Assembly: GCA_046331625.1 (NCBI GenBank) | Contig: JAXLQL010000029.1 | Span: 1 to 64,000 of the forward strand | Direction of reading: 5' to 3' | Source: JAXLQL01 sp046331625 | Lineage (GTDB): Bacteria; Acidobacteriota; Terriglobia; Bryobacterales; Bryobacteraceae | Length of the DNA: 64,000 bases | Part shown: positions 50,802-60,259 of the stretch, piece by piece | How positions within the stretch are numbered: position 1 is the stretch's first letter | How the letters are laid out: the number at the start of each line of letters is the position of its first letter | The notes under the pieces: model-generated | The model's database searches: none | Told to the model about the DNA's origin: nothing | What the model saw: the letters and a program-made list of their open reading frames with translations, nothing else | Made by a program: the position numbers and the translations under genes

Positions 50802-50828
50802 TCGCATTTCTACGCAAAGGAAATCACC

Positions 50829-51446
50829 ATGTCCACCGCCGCACAAAACGAAGCCAATCGCGCCAACGCGCAGAAATCCACCGGACCCCGCTCCGCCGAG
50901 GGCAAGTCCCGCTCATCCCAAAACGCCAAGACCCACGGGCTCTTCACCGCCACCTTCGCCGTCGCCCCCGAACACCAATTCGAATTCGACCTCTTCCTCG
51001 AACTCCAACGCGACGAACTCCTGCCCCAGGGCGTCAACGAGGAACTCGTCTTTGCCATCCTCGCCCAGGCTGCCTGGAAAACCGAAGCCATTCGCCGGTT
51101 TGAGGGCGAAGCTCTGCTCGAACAAAACGAAGCCAAGTTGGACCGGCTCGCGCGCTACGCCGCTCAGTTCGAGCGCGCCTACTATCGCGCCCTGGCCGAA
51201 CTGCGTAAGCTCCAAACCGAACGCGCCCTCCGCGAAGCAGCCACGCAACCCGTAGAAAACACGCCTCCTCTCGCCGACTCCGCCAAGCTGCAAAAACAAA
51301 CCCAATCCGCCCACCAGACCATCCTCGACACCGATATCCGCCGCATCGCCGCCGAAGCCTCTTGGACCAACGCGCAAATCAAAGCCATCCGCCTCGGCAT
51401 CCAGCCCATGCCACAGCGTCACTCTGAGACCTCAGCGCTAACCTAA
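50829..51446 (+). CDS. conserved protein of unknown function (STGPRSxEGK family)
   Basis: A 205-residue, mostly helical soluble protein. Its opening (NRANAQKSTGPRSAEGKSRS, about residues 9-28, then NAKTHGL) is a hallmark of an abundant but uncharacterised family in Acidobacteria and Planctomycetes. The remainder is predicted coiled or helical (ELQRDELLPQGVNEELVFAI). No catalytic motif was seen. It ends 8 bp before a ferredoxin membrane gene, possibly one transcript. Confidence 0.75.
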   Translation: MSTAAQNEANRANAQKSTGPRSAEGKSRSSQNAKTHGLFTATFAVAPEHQFEFDLFLELQRDELLPQGVNEELVFAILAQAAWKTEAIRRFEGEALLEQNEAKLDRLARYAAQFERAYYRALAELRKLQTERALREAATQPVENTPPLADSAKLQKQTQSAHQTILDTDIRRIAAEASWTNAQIKAIRLGIQPMPQRHSETSALT

Positions 51447-51454
51447 AGATTAAG

Positions 51455-52489
51455 ATGAGCAAGGAATTCTCCCGGCGCGTCATCCCTCGCGACCTGCTCG
51501 CGGGCAGTGCCGTCAGCATCCGCCACCTCGTCCAGTACTCGTTCCTCGCGCTCAACGTCTGGATCGGAGTCCAGTTCTATCTCTGGGTCCGCTATCACGA
51601 AACCGGCGGACAAACGCTCGCGGTGGACCGCCCACCCGGCGTCGAAGGCTGGCTCCCCATCGCTTCCCTCATGAACTGGAAATACTGGTTCGCCACCGGC
51701 GAGTTCCCCGGCGTGCATCCAGCCGGAATGTTCCTGCTCGCCGCCTTCGTGCTCAGTTCGCTCCTGCTGCGCAAAGCCTTCTGCGGATGGCTGTGTCCCG
51801 TCGGCACCGTCTCGGAGTTCCTCTGGAAATTCGGGCGTTCCACATTCAAGCGTGTTTGGCATCTGCCCAAGTGGGCCGACCTGCCGCTCCGCTCGCTCAA
51901 GTACATCCTGATGGCGTTCTTCCTCTACGCCGCCGGAGCCATGTCCGCCACGGCGATCCGTGCGTTTCTCGACGGACCCTACGGCATCGTCGCCGATGTC
52001 AAGATGCTGAACTTCTTCCGCTACCTCAGCGTCACCGGAGCCGTTGTCGTCGGCTCGTTCCTTGTCTTGTCCATTTTCATTCCGAACTTCTGGTGCCGTT
52101 ACCTGTGCCCGTATGGGGCGCTCATGGGCCTGTTTTCCTGGGCCAGCCCGCTGCGGATCACCCGCAACGCTTCCACATGCATTGACTGCGCCAAGTGCGC
52201 CCGAGCTTGTCCGGCTGACCTCGCCGTCGACAAGCTCATCCAGATCCAATCGCCGGAATGCCTCGGCTGCTTCGAGTGCGTCGACGTGTGCCCCGTCGAA
52301 AGCACGCTCGACATGACCTTGCCCGGTAAGCGGCCCGTCAAGGCCTGGACCGTGGCGGCCGGAGCCGCGGCCATCTTCCTCGGCTTCGTCACCTTCGCCC
52401 AAACTACGGGCCATTGGCACACCCGCGTCCCCGATAGCGTCTATCGCCTGCTCGTTCCGCAGGCCAATGAACTCGACCACCCTCGCTAG
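51455..52489 (+). CDS. NapH/CcoG-like 4Fe-4S membrane protein
   Basis: A 344-residue inner-membrane protein with about five helices. It has the redox motifs CGWLCPVG (about residue 110) and CRYLCPYG (about 214), and two ferredoxin sites, CIDCAKCARACP and CLGCFECVDVCP, typical of the NapH/NosR/RdxA group. These proteins pass electrons across the membrane or assist cytochrome oxidase assembly. The neighbours (a secreted beta-helix protein and an unknown gene) do not indicate which process. Confidence 0.88.
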   Translation: MSKEFSRRVIPRDLLAGSAVSIRHLVQYSFLALNVWIGVQFYLWVRYHETGGQTLAVDRPPGVEGWLPIASLMNWKYWFATGEFPGVHPAGMFLLAAFVLSSLLLRKAFCGWLCPVGTVSEFLWKFGRSTFKRVWHLPKWADLPLRSLKYILMAFFLYAAGAMSATAIRAFLDGPYGIVADVKMLNFFRYLSVTGAVVVGSFLVLSIFIPNFWCRYLCPYGALMGLFSWASPLRITRNASTCIDCAKCARACPADLAVDKLIQIQSPECLGCFECVDVCPVESTLDMTLPGKRPVKAWTVAAGAAAIFLGFVTFAQTTGHWHTRVPDSVYRLLVPQANELDHPR

Positions 52490-52531
52490 AGCGGTACGGT
52501 CCGGACCAAAACCAAATCCCGGAGGATTTGT

Positions 52532-54577
52532 TTGAAACATTCTGCCGTTGTTTTCGTATCCTGCTCGATCCTGGCCGCCGCCACCTACGAGGTGGGCCCC
52601 GGTAAGCCGCTCGCCAAGATCGCCGATGTCCCGTGGGCGCGCCTGGCGCCCGGAGACCTCGTCCTCATCAACGCCCGCCCTGATGCCTACAAGGAAAAAT
52701 GGGTCATCGGGCGCTCCGGCACGGCCGCCGCTCCCATCGTCGTGCGCGGAGTCCCCGGCGCAGACGGCAAGCTGCCTGTCATCGACGCCAATGGCGCGGT
52801 CTCGGTCCCCGGACTCGTCTACCAGAACGCCGAACGTGGCCTCATTAAGATCGGTGGCAGCGACGTTCCGAGCGACGCACCGCGTGCGCAGTACATCACT
52901 ATCGAGAATCTCGAGGTCCGCGGCGCTCGGCGCGGAAATGCCTATTTCCCCGATGGCGCGCCGCGCATCACCGGATACGCCGATAATGCCGCCGGTATCT
53001 ACATCGAGCGCGGCAACAATGTCACCATCCGCAACTGCATCCTGCGCGACAACGGCAACGGGCTCTTCCTCGGCATTGGCCGCGACTTCCTGTTCGAAGG
53101 CAACTACGTCGTCGACAACGGCTACGGCGGCGACGATGACCAGCACCACAACATCTACCTGCAAGGCGTCGGAGTCACTCTGCAATACAACCAGTTCGGT
53201 CCGCTCAAGCCCGGCTCGCAGGGGAACAACATCAAAGACCGCAGCGCCGGCCTTGTAGTCCGCTACAACTGGATCGAAGGTGGTAACCGCGAACTCGACA
53301 TGGTGGAGCATGGCGATCCCGAGATCCAAAACGACCCTCGCTTCAACGAAGCCTTCGTCTACGGCAACGTCATCATCGAGTACCAGGCGAATGACAACTT
53401 CAGCTTCATGCAATATGGAGGCGATGCTGGAAACCCCGCGCTGTTCCGCAAAGGGCCCGTCCATGTATACAACAACACCATGGTCTCGTTCCGAACCGAT
53501 GGCACCGTGTTGCTTCGCTTGAGCGGCCAGAATGTCACCGCCGACGTTCGGAACAATGTCGTCCACATGGCCTCGGGCGCGACCCTTCTTGTCTCGCTCG
53601 ACTTCGGCACCTTCGATCTTCGCAACAACTGGCTCCAGCGAGGCTATCGCCGTGCCGAGTTCGATATCGCGCCCTCCGTCATTCGCGACCTCGGCGGCAA
53701 CATCGTGGGAACCGACCCCGGCCTCACTGACGTCAAAGGCCTCGACTTTCGCCCCGCCGCCGGATCGCCGCTGCTCTCGGCTTCCGCGCCGCTGGCCGCC
53801 AATGAGCTACCCGTGCTGCGCGAATACGTCAAGCATCAGCAGAGCCGCGAACGCGTGAGCGGCGCCCGCGATATCGGCGCCTATGAAGGCCGTGCGCCTT
53901 CCCCCACGCTTTCGCAGCTTGGCGTCTCCTCGCCGAACTCCTTCCTCTCCCTCTACGGCCAAGACCTGTCCCGCGCCACCACAGCCTGGGACTCGGCTAT
54001 CGTCGGCGGCCGCCTTCCCACTGAACTCGAAACCGTGCGCGTGCGGGTGGATGGCAAAGACGCGGTTCTCCACTACGTGAGCCCTAGCCAGATCAACATC
54101 CTCACGCCGCCGGACGTCGCAACCGGAGATGTCGCCCTCGAAGTGACCACTCCTTTCGGACTCGCGCGCAGCCGCCTCCAGATTGTTCCCGCTGCGCCAT
54201 TCGTCTTCGGCTATCCGTCGAATGGCAAGGTTTACGCCGCGGCGCTGTTCAACGGCACGGCCAACCTCATCACCCCCTCGGCGCCCGCCAAAACCGGAGA
54301 CAACATCGTCCTCTACGCCACAGGCCTCGGACCCACCACGCCCGCGCCTCCGCCCGGCCAAGTGCTCACCGATGCATATCCACTCACGGACCTCGCTGCG
54401 CTCCACGTCACCCTCGGCGGCGCGGAAGCGCTGGTGCAGTACGCGGGCATGACCTTCGCCGGCGTCTTCCAGGTGAACGTCCAAGTGCCGCAGGGCGTCA
54501 ACGCCGGAGATCAAGCGGTGGTGATCCGCACCGGATCGCAATCGAGCCAATCAAACATTTTCCTCGCTTTCCGTTGA
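52532..54577 (+). CDS. secreted parallel beta-helix protein with TIGR03437-type C-terminal domain
   Basis: A 681-residue exported protein from a TTG start at 52532 (GGAGG 6-10 bases before it; signal VVFVSCSILAAATYE). Residues about 100-440 form a right-handed beta-helix (GNNVTIRNCILRDNGNGLFL, NYVVDNGYGGDD, AGLVVRYNWIEGGNRELDMV). Residues about 460-681 match the Solibacter-enriched C-terminal module (LSLYGQDLSRATTAW, VSPSQINILTPPDV, VLYATGLGPTTPAPPPGQVL). Possibly a polysaccharide-binding or lyase-like protein; no catalytic site can be named. Confidence 0.88.
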   Translation: MKHSAVVFVSCSILAAATYEVGPGKPLAKIADVPWARLAPGDLVLINARPDAYKEKWVIGRSGTAAAPIVVRGVPGADGKLPVIDANGAVSVPGLVYQNAERGLIKIGGSDVPSDAPRAQYITIENLEVRGARRGNAYFPDGAPRITGYADNAAGIYIERGNNVTIRNCILRDNGNGLFLGIGRDFLFEGNYVVDNGYGGDDDQHHNIYLQGVGVTLQYNQFGPLKPGSQGNNIKDRSAGLVVRYNWIEGGNRELDMVEHGDPEIQNDPRFNEAFVYGNVIIEYQANDNFSFMQYGGDAGNPALFRKGPVHVYNNTMVSFRTDGTVLLRLSGQNVTADVRNNVVHMASGATLLVSLDFGTFDLRNNWLQRGYRRAEFDIAPSVIRDLGGNIVGTDPGLTDVKGLDFRPAAGSPLLSASAPLAANELPVLREYVKHQQSRERVSGARDIGAYEGRAPSPTLSQLGVSSPNSFLSLYGQDLSRATTAWDSAIVGGRLPTELETVRVRVDGKDAVLHYVSPSQINILTPPDVATGDVALEVTTPFGLARSRLQIVPAAPFVFGYPSNGKVYAAALFNGTANLITPSAPAKTGDNIVLYATGLGPTTPAPPPGQVLTDAYPLTDLAALHVTLGGAEALVQYAGMTFAGVFQVNVQVPQGVNAGDQAVVIRTGSQSSQSNIFLAFR

Positions 54578-54585
54578 CCTTGCCG

Positions 54586-54625
54586 TGTAGGGCGGGCTTT
54601 AGCCAGCGCGGGACTTGAGTCCCGC
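54586..54625 (-). repeat. REP-like twin-hairpin element, copy 3 (inverted)
   Basis: The same two-hairpin element in reverse orientation (GGCGGGCTTTAGCC and GCGGGACTTGAGTCCCGC). Its outer flank is followed by TTCCGATGCGGGCACATG, which also flanks copy 5 near 61640, so those two copies share extended homology. Confidence 0.75.
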
Positions 54626-54694
54626 TTCCGATGCGGGCACATGGCTTGTAGAAACGCGCCGAATGTAGATCCGGGATTGCGGCCCCGTCGCGAT

Positions 54695-54733
54695 GTGGGG
54701 CAGGCTTTAGCCTGCGCGGGACTTCAGTCCCGC
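54695..54733 (-). repeat. REP-like twin-hairpin element, copy 4 (inverted)
   Basis: A second inverted copy 70 bp from copy 3 (GGCAGGCTTTAGCCTGC and GCGGGACTTCAGTCCCGC), both hairpins perfect. It is followed by a short palindrome GCACGCTGCAGCGTGC at 54740-54755. It lies in the gap between the beta-helix gene and coaE. Confidence 0.8.
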
Positions 54734-54809
54734 CGTAGCGCACGCTGCAGCGTGCAGTGCCTCTGGACTCGAGGGGAACCGCACCGCGGTGAGGCGCGAT
54801 AATGGAGCA

Positions 54810-55415
54810 ATGCTCCGCGTGGGCCTCACCGGCGGCTATGCCACCGGCAAGAGTTTCGTCGGCTCGGTCCTTGCCGATCTGGGATGCCATGTCATCAAGG
54901 CCGACGAACTCGGCCACGCCGTGCTCGCTCCCGATGGCGAGGCGTATGAAAGCGTCGTCAAAGAGTTCGGCGGCGCTATCCTGAAAGAAGACAGAACCAT
55001 TGACCGGCGGCGATTGGGTGAGTTGGTATTCGGCAACCCGGAACGTCTGGCGAAGCTGAATTCCCTGGTGCACCCGCCCGTGTTTCGCCGTCAGGAAGAT
55101 TGGTTTGCGGCCGTGGCGAAGAGCGACCCAACGGGAATCGCCGTGGCCGAAGCGGCGATCATGATCGAGACCGGCAGCCATGTGCGCTACCAAAAACTGA
55201 TCGTGGCCGTCTGTGACGAGAAGCAGCAAATCGAACGGGCCATGGATCGGGATCATCTGACGCGGGAACAAGTGATGGCGCGGCTCGAGCGGCAGATGCC
55301 GCTCGCGGAAAAGATCCGGCTGGCTGACTATGTAATCGATACGTCCGGGACCAAGCAGGATACCGCTGCCCGGACGGAACAAGTTTGGCAATTGCTTCGT
55401 AAGATTCCACAGTAA
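54810..55415 (+). CDS. coaE: dephospho-CoA kinase
   Basis: CoaE makes coenzyme A in the last biosynthetic step, phosphorylating dephospho-CoA. The P-loop GLTGGYATGKS (residues 5-15) and CoaE blocks (VIKADELGHAVLAP, LNSLVHPPV, RQMPLAEKIRLADYVIDTSG) are present. It has 201 residues, the usual length. ATG 54810 is set by the P-loop position. Confidence 0.95.
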   Translation: MLRVGLTGGYATGKSFVGSVLADLGCHVIKADELGHAVLAPDGEAYESVVKEFGGAILKEDRTIDRRRLGELVFGNPERLAKLNSLVHPPVFRRQEDWFAAVAKSDPTGIAVAEAAIMIETGSHVRYQKLIVAVCDEKQQIERAMDRDHLTREQVMARLERQMPLAEKIRLADYVIDTSGTKQDTAARTEQVWQLLRKIPQ

Positions 55416-55426
55416 GGGTGCAAGGC

Positions 55427-56578
55427 ATGAAGATCTGGCGCGTACTCGGTGTGTCGGCTGTTCTGGCGGGAGCGTTCCTCGTCATCACCAGCCGCACGGG
55501 CTTGACACCGAAATGGATGCATCGGGAAGCGGGGCAGGAGAGTCCTCTTTGGTCCGGACCCGGCGTGGGCCAAGCGGCTGGCTTGAGCACGGACGAAGTC
55601 AACAACATCGAGATCTACAAGGCGGCGAGCAAGTCCACCGTGTTCATCACCAGCACGGTCTACCGGCGCGACTTCTTCTGGAACGTCTATCCAGCCAAGG
55701 AATCGGGCTCGGGCTTTCTGGTGAACGAAGACGGCACCATCATCACCAACAACCACGTGATCTCCGGTTCGCAGAAGCTCCAGGTGACGCTGTCTGACCA
55801 GTCGATTCACGAAGCCACCGTGCTCGACAAAGATCCGTCGAACGATCTGGCCATCATCAAGATCACTCCGAAGAAGAAGGTATCGCCGCTCAAGCTGGGT
55901 GACTCTGACAAGTTGCAAGTAGGGCAGAAGGTGCTCGCCATCGGAAATCCGTTCGGGCTTTCGGGCACGCTCACCACGGGCATCGTCAGCTCGCTCGGGC
56001 GCAACATCCGTGACGAGAGCGGCCGCGAACTCGAAGGCATGATCCAGACCGACGCGGCCATCAACCCTGGCAATTCTGGAGGGCCGCTGCTCGACTCGCA
56101 AGGCAACGTGATCGGCGTGAACACGGCCATCTATGGTCCCGGAGGCAACATCGGGATCGGATTCGCCATGCCGATCAATCGCGCCAAACAGATGATGGAG
56201 AGCTTCCAGACCAGCCGCAAGTTCGGCCGGCCCAAGCTCGGCGTCACCGGCGCCTACATCCAAGGCGACATCGCGGAAGCGCTCGATCTTCCCGCGCAAG
56301 GCGGCTTCCTCGTCTATGAGGTGACTCCGGATTCGGCCGCCGCCACAGCTGGGATCCAGCCGGCGCGTCGTTGGGTGATGGTGGGCAACAACGAAGTGGG
56401 AATCGGCGGCGACTTGATCATGGAGATCGACGGCAAGCGCGTTGACCGGCAGGAGTCGATCAACACGGCTCTGGCGCGCAAGCGGCCAGGCGACACCATC
56501 GAGATGACCGTGTTCCGCGGCGGGCGCGTGGGGAAGGTGAAGGTCCCGTTGTCGTCATCGAAGAGCGAGAACCTTTGA
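55427..56578 (+). CDS. HtrA/DegP-type trypsin-like serine protease with PDZ domain
   Basis: A 383-residue envelope protease with an N-terminal anchor (WRVLGVSAVLAGAFLVI, residues 4-20). Catalytic His in TIITNNHVI, Asp in SNDLAIIKI and Ser in NPGNSGGPLLD form the triad. One PDZ domain follows (about residues 265-375). HtrA proteins degrade or check misfolded periplasmic proteins. ATG 55427, with AAGGG upstream, is preferred to a GTG at 55418. Its stop overlaps the permease start (TGATG), coupling it to the efflux operon. Confidence 0.92.
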   Translation: MKIWRVLGVSAVLAGAFLVITSRTGLTPKWMHREAGQESPLWSGPGVGQAAGLSTDEVNNIEIYKAASKSTVFITSTVYRRDFFWNVYPAKESGSGFLVNEDGTIITNNHVISGSQKLQVTLSDQSIHEATVLDKDPSNDLAIIKITPKKKVSPLKLGDSDKLQVGQKVLAIGNPFGLSGTLTTGIVSSLGRNIRDESGRELEGMIQTDAAINPGNSGGPLLDSQGNVIGVNTAIYGPGGNIGIGFAMPINRAKQMMESFQTSRKFGRPKLGVTGAYIQGDIAEALDLPAQGGFLVYEVTPDSAAATAGIQPARRWVMVGNNEVGIGGDLIMEIDGKRVDRQESINTALARKRPGDTIEMTVFRGGRVGKVKVPLSSSKSENL

Positions 56579-57738
56579 TGCTGAAGCATCTCCCGTTCCT
56601 CTTCAAGAACCTGCTGCGGAGCAAGCGGCGCAGCGCGCTGGCGATCGCGTCAGTGGCGGCGTCGTTGTGCTTGCTCGGGCTGCTGATGACCATCTACCGG
56701 TCATTCTTCCTGAGCGAAGCAACCGAGGAGCAATCGTACCGGCTCATCGTCCGCAACAAGGTCTCGTTGGCCAATCCCTTGCCGCGAGCCTATCAGCCGA
56801 AGATCCAGCAGGTGGATGGCGTGAAGGAAGCGATGATCCTGCAGTGGTTCGGCGGGACCTACAAAGACGCGCGAGACCAGAACAACTTCTTCGCGCGCTT
56901 TGCCGTTGAGCCGCGCAAGGTGCGCACCATCTATAGCGAGTTCAAGATGCCCGAAGAGCAGTGGCAAGCGTTCTTCACCGAGCGGCGAGCCTGCATCGTG
57001 GGGGCGAAGCTGGCCAGGCAGCACGGATTCAAACCGGGCGACCGCATCACCATCGTGGGCGACATTTTTCCGGTGACGCTCGATATGGTGATCCGCGGCG
57101 TTTATGCAGCCGACTCGGGGGACGACAGCCTCTATCTCGACTATGCCTACCTCGACGAGAGCTTGACCGAACGGCGGCGTGGCTTCGTCGGGGCCTACGC
57201 CGTGCGGATGAATTCGCCCGGCGATGCAGCGCGCGTGCCCAAGGCGATCGACGACATGTTCCGCAACTCGCCGCAACAGACCAAGACGGAGACCGAGAAG
57301 GCCTTCGCACTGAGCTTTCTCGCGTTCCTGGGCAACGTGAAGGTGATGCTGCTTTCGATCTGCGCCGCGGTGACGTTCACCATCCTTCTGGTGACGGGCA
57401 ATACGATGGCGATGTCGGTCCGCGAGCGCACCCGCGAGGTGGGCGTGCTCAAGACGATCGGGTTCACCCCGCAAGGCGTGCTCTCGCTGCTGGTGGGCGA
57501 ATCCGTGTTGCTGGCCGCGATCGGCGGAGTGTTCGGGCTCTTGCTCACTTCGGCGCTTTGCGGCGTGCTGCGCCAGATGCCTTCCACATTCGCTGACAAC
57601 AGCCAATTGGTGGTGACCAAAGGAGTGGCGGTGGCGTGCATGGCGGTGGCGGCGGCCATCGGGCTGATCAGTTCGGTGATTCCGGCGTGGCCGGCATCGC
57701 GGTTGCCGATCGTGGAAGCACTGCGGGTGACGGACTGA
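56578..57738 (+). CDS. MacB/FtsX-type ABC permease 1
   Basis: A 386-residue permease. An N-terminal helix (RRSALAIASVAASLCLLGLL) is followed by a large periplasmic domain, then three C-terminal helices (NVKVMLLSICAAVTFTILLV, the LLVGESVLLAAIGGVFGLLL segment and VAVACMAVAAAIGLISSVI). The cytoplasmic RERTREVGVLKTIGF signature of the FtsX domain lies between. It acts with the second permease, the membrane-fusion protein and the ATPase downstream, in the manner of MacAB or Lol systems. Confidence 0.88.
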   Translation: MLKHLPFLFKNLLRSKRRSALAIASVAASLCLLGLLMTIYRSFFLSEATEEQSYRLIVRNKVSLANPLPRAYQPKIQQVDGVKEAMILQWFGGTYKDARDQNNFFARFAVEPRKVRTIYSEFKMPEEQWQAFFTERRACIVGAKLARQHGFKPGDRITIVGDIFPVTLDMVIRGVYAADSGDDSLYLDYAYLDESLTERRRGFVGAYAVRMNSPGDAARVPKAIDDMFRNSPQQTKTETEKAFALSFLAFLGNVKVMLLSICAAVTFTILLVTGNTMAMSVRERTREVGVLKTIGFTPQGVLSLLVGESVLLAAIGGVFGLLLTSALCGVLRQMPSTFADNSQLVVTKGVAVACMAVAAAIGLISSVIPAWPASRLPIVEALRVTD

Positions 57739-57739
57739 C

Positions 57740-58906
57740 ATGGCGATCCCGATTTCCTACAACATGCGCAACCTGGTGGCCCGCCGGACCACCACCATCA
57801 TGACGGCGCTCGGAATCGCACTGACGGTGGCCGTGCTGCTAGCCATGCTGGCAATGGTGAACGGACTCGAGACTTCTCTTGCCGAAACAGGAGATCCGCT
57901 GAATGTTCTGGTGACGCGCAAAGGGTCGACGGCCGAGTTGAACTCAGTGGTTACACAGGAGTCGTTTCTCGTGGTGCGCTCGAAGCCTGGAATCGCCAAG
58001 AACGCGGCTGGCGCTCTGCTGGCATCCCTCGAGCTGATCACCGTGGTGATTCTCGAGAGCCCGGAGTATCCGAGCGGCATCAATATCAACCTGCGGGGCT
58101 TGAAGCCCGAAGGGTTCGCGATTCGCGAAGGCGTGAAGATCTCCGAAGGCCGGATGTTCCGAGAGGGGCTGCGCGAAGTGGTGGTGGGGCAAGGATTGTC
58201 GCGCCGATACCCGGCTGCGCGCATCGGTTCGAAGATGCATTTCGGTAAAGGCGATTGGGAAGTAGTCGGCGTCATGGACGCGGGCCGCTCGGCCGCCAAC
58301 AGCGAGATCTTCTGTGACCTGAACCTGCTCGCAGCCGACCAGAACCGCGAAACCGCGTTGAGTTCCGCGCTGCTGCGCGCGCAGGACGAAGTATCGATGC
58401 AGGCTCTGATCAACGACCTGAAAGGCGACCGCCGGCTCAACGTGGACGCGCAGCCCGAGCGCGAATACTACGCCGCGCAGACGAGCTCAGCGACGCCGAT
58501 CAAGGCTTTGGGGATCTTGGTAGCGATCATCATGGCGGTGGGCTCGAGCTTCGCGGCCATGAACACGATGTACGCGGCGGTGTCGCGGCGCTCGGCCGAG
58601 ATCGGAACGCTCCGTGTGCTCGGATTTTCGCGCATGGGCATCCTGACCAGCTTCTTCTTGGAGTCGCTCCTGCTGAGTCTGCTCGGAGGCGCGTTGGGCT
58701 GCCTGCTGGTGCTGCCGTTGAACGGCATTTCCACCGGCATCGGCAGCTTCGTGACGTTCAGCGAGATCACGTTCTCGCTGCGCGTGACGCCGTCGATCAT
58801 GGCCATCGGCGTGGCATTCGCGCTGGTGATGGGCGCCATCGGCGGGCTGTTTCCGGCGGGCTCGGCGGCGAGAAAAGAAATCCTGACAGCCCTCAAACAA
58901 ATCTAA
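57740..58906 (+). CDS. MacB/FtsX-type ABC permease 2
   Basis: A 388-residue permease of the same family: N-terminal RRTTTIMTALGIALTVAVLL, a periplasmic domain, and C-terminal helices with the motif RRSAEIGTLRVLGFSRMGIL. It starts one base after permease 1. Two distinct permeases suggest a heterodimeric transporter of the lipoprotein or macrolide type. Confidence 0.88.
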   Translation: MAIPISYNMRNLVARRTTTIMTALGIALTVAVLLAMLAMVNGLETSLAETGDPLNVLVTRKGSTAELNSVVTQESFLVVRSKPGIAKNAAGALLASLELITVVILESPEYPSGININLRGLKPEGFAIREGVKISEGRMFREGLREVVVGQGLSRRYPAARIGSKMHFGKGDWEVVGVMDAGRSAANSEIFCDLNLLAADQNRETALSSALLRAQDEVSMQALINDLKGDRRLNVDAQPEREYYAAQTSSATPIKALGILVAIIMAVGSSFAAMNTMYAAVSRRSAEIGTLRVLGFSRMGILTSFFLESLLLSLLGGALGCLLVLPLNGISTGIGSFVTFSEITFSLRVTPSIMAIGVAFALVMGAIGGLFPAGSAARKEILTALKQI

Positions 58907-58915
58907 CCTTTGCTC

Positions 58916-60259
58916 ATGCAGCCTGACCTGAACAGCCTCAAGATCGACAAGTCTCTCAAGACCGGCTACGGCGAATCTCGCTGGGCGCAACGCTGGATCA
59001 TCGGTGGCGTTCTCCTGTTCCTGCTGCTGGGCGCGGCGCGCTACATAGTGCCCAAGCTCGACACCACTGTAGACGTGAAGACCGCTCGCGCGGTGAGGGC
59101 GAGCACCGAGTCTGGCGGCGCCCGGCGCAGCGAAACGATCCTGACTGCCACTGGCTACATCGTGGCGCATCACAAGATCCAGTTGGCCTCGAAGGTGGTG
59201 GGCAAGGTGGCTTGGATCGGCGTGGAGAAGGGCGATCACGTCAAGCAGGGGCAGGTGATCGTGCGCCTGGAAGACGACGAGTACAAGGCGCAGCTCCAGC
59301 AAGCCAAGGGCAATCTCGCGTCGCTCGAAGCGCGGCTGCTCGAGTTGCAGAACGGATCGCGACCCGAAGAGATCGCGGTGGCCAAAGCGAATCTCGAACA
59401 GGCCGAAGCGGACCTCGGCAACGCGCGCATCAATCTCGACCGGGCCAAGAAGCTGGTGGCCGAGAAGGTGTACTCGGTGCAGTCGTACGATGACGCCAAG
59501 AGCCGCTATGACTCGGCCGATGCGCGAGTGGCGTCGCTGCGCAAAAGCTATGAGCTGGTGAAGGTGGGTCCGCGGCAGGAACTGATGCAGCAGGTGCGCG
59601 GTCAGATCGAGCAAGCCAAGGGACAAGTGGCGTTCTACGAGACCCAGTTGGCGAACACGGTGATCCGCGCGCCCATCAACGGGACGATTCTCGAACGCAT
59701 CGTGGAGCGCGGCGAGTTCGTCACCACGGGGTTCGTAGGCGATCGCGGAGCCAAGGGCTATGTGGTTTCGCTCGCCGATCTGAATGACCTGCAGGTGGAG
59801 CTCGACATCAACCAGAATGACTTCGCCAAGCTGGGTCCGAGACAGAAGGGCGTGATCTCGACGGACGCGTACAAGGACCGGAAGTACGATGGCGCGATCG
59901 AGGAAGTGTCGCCCGAGGCCAACCGGCAGAAGGCGACCGTGCAGGTGAAGGTGAAGGTGCTTGCGCCGGACGAGTTCCTGCGGCCGGAGATGAATGCGAG
60001 CGTGGACTTCGTCAGTGACGGCAAGCCCGCCGTGGCCAGCGAGCCCTCCAAGCCCGCGGTGTTCGTGCCGCCGGCGGCGATTCGCGAGGGAGCCGTGTTT
60101 GTGGCCGTGAACGGCAAGGCTGTGCGCCGCACCGTGAAGACCGGCAACACCTCGCCGGAAGGCGTGCGCGTGGAAGAAGGACTGATTGGCGGCGAAGAAG
60201 TGATTCTCAATCCCGGTCCGGAGTTGAAGGACGGGGCGAAAGTGCGGACCGGCAAATGA
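58916..60259 (+). CDS. membrane-fusion (periplasmic adaptor) protein, HlyD/MacA type
   Basis: A 447-residue adaptor with a single membrane helix (WIIGGVLLFLLLGAARYIV, about residues 27-45), a lipoyl-like half (YIVAHHKIQLASKVVGKVAW), a long helical hairpin (about 105-215) and a second lipoyl half (ANTVIRAPINGTILERIVER). ATG 58916 is preferred to a TTG two codons upstream. It links the permeases to an outer-membrane partner, not seen in the window. It overlaps the ATPase by ATGA. Confidence 0.9.
   Translation: MQPDLNSLKIDKSLKTGYGESRWAQRWIIGGVLLFLLLGAARYIVPKLDTTVDVKTARAVRASTESGGARRSETILTATGYIVAHHKIQLASKVVGKVAWIGVEKGDHVKQGQVIVRLEDDEYKAQLQQAKGNLASLEARLLELQNGSRPEEIAVAKANLEQAEADLGNARINLDRAKKLVAEKVYSVQSYDDAKSRYDSADARVASLRKSYELVKVGPRQELMQQVRGQIEQAKGQVAFYETQLANTVIRAPINGTILERIVERGEFVTTGFVGDRGAKGYVVSLADLNDLQVELDINQNDFAKLGPRQKGVISTDAYKDRKYDGAIEEVSPEANRQKATVQVKVKVLAPDEFLRPEMNASVDFVSDGKPAVASEPSKPAVFVPPAAIREGAVFVAVNGKAVRRTVKTGNTSPEGVRVEEGLIGGEEVILNPGPELKDGAKVRTGK

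Noticed and set aside
51443..53566. 707-codon ORF antisense to the NapH-like and beta-helix genes
   Set aside because: It spans two well-supported genes; the FeS motifs and TIGR03437-type domain are on the plus strand.
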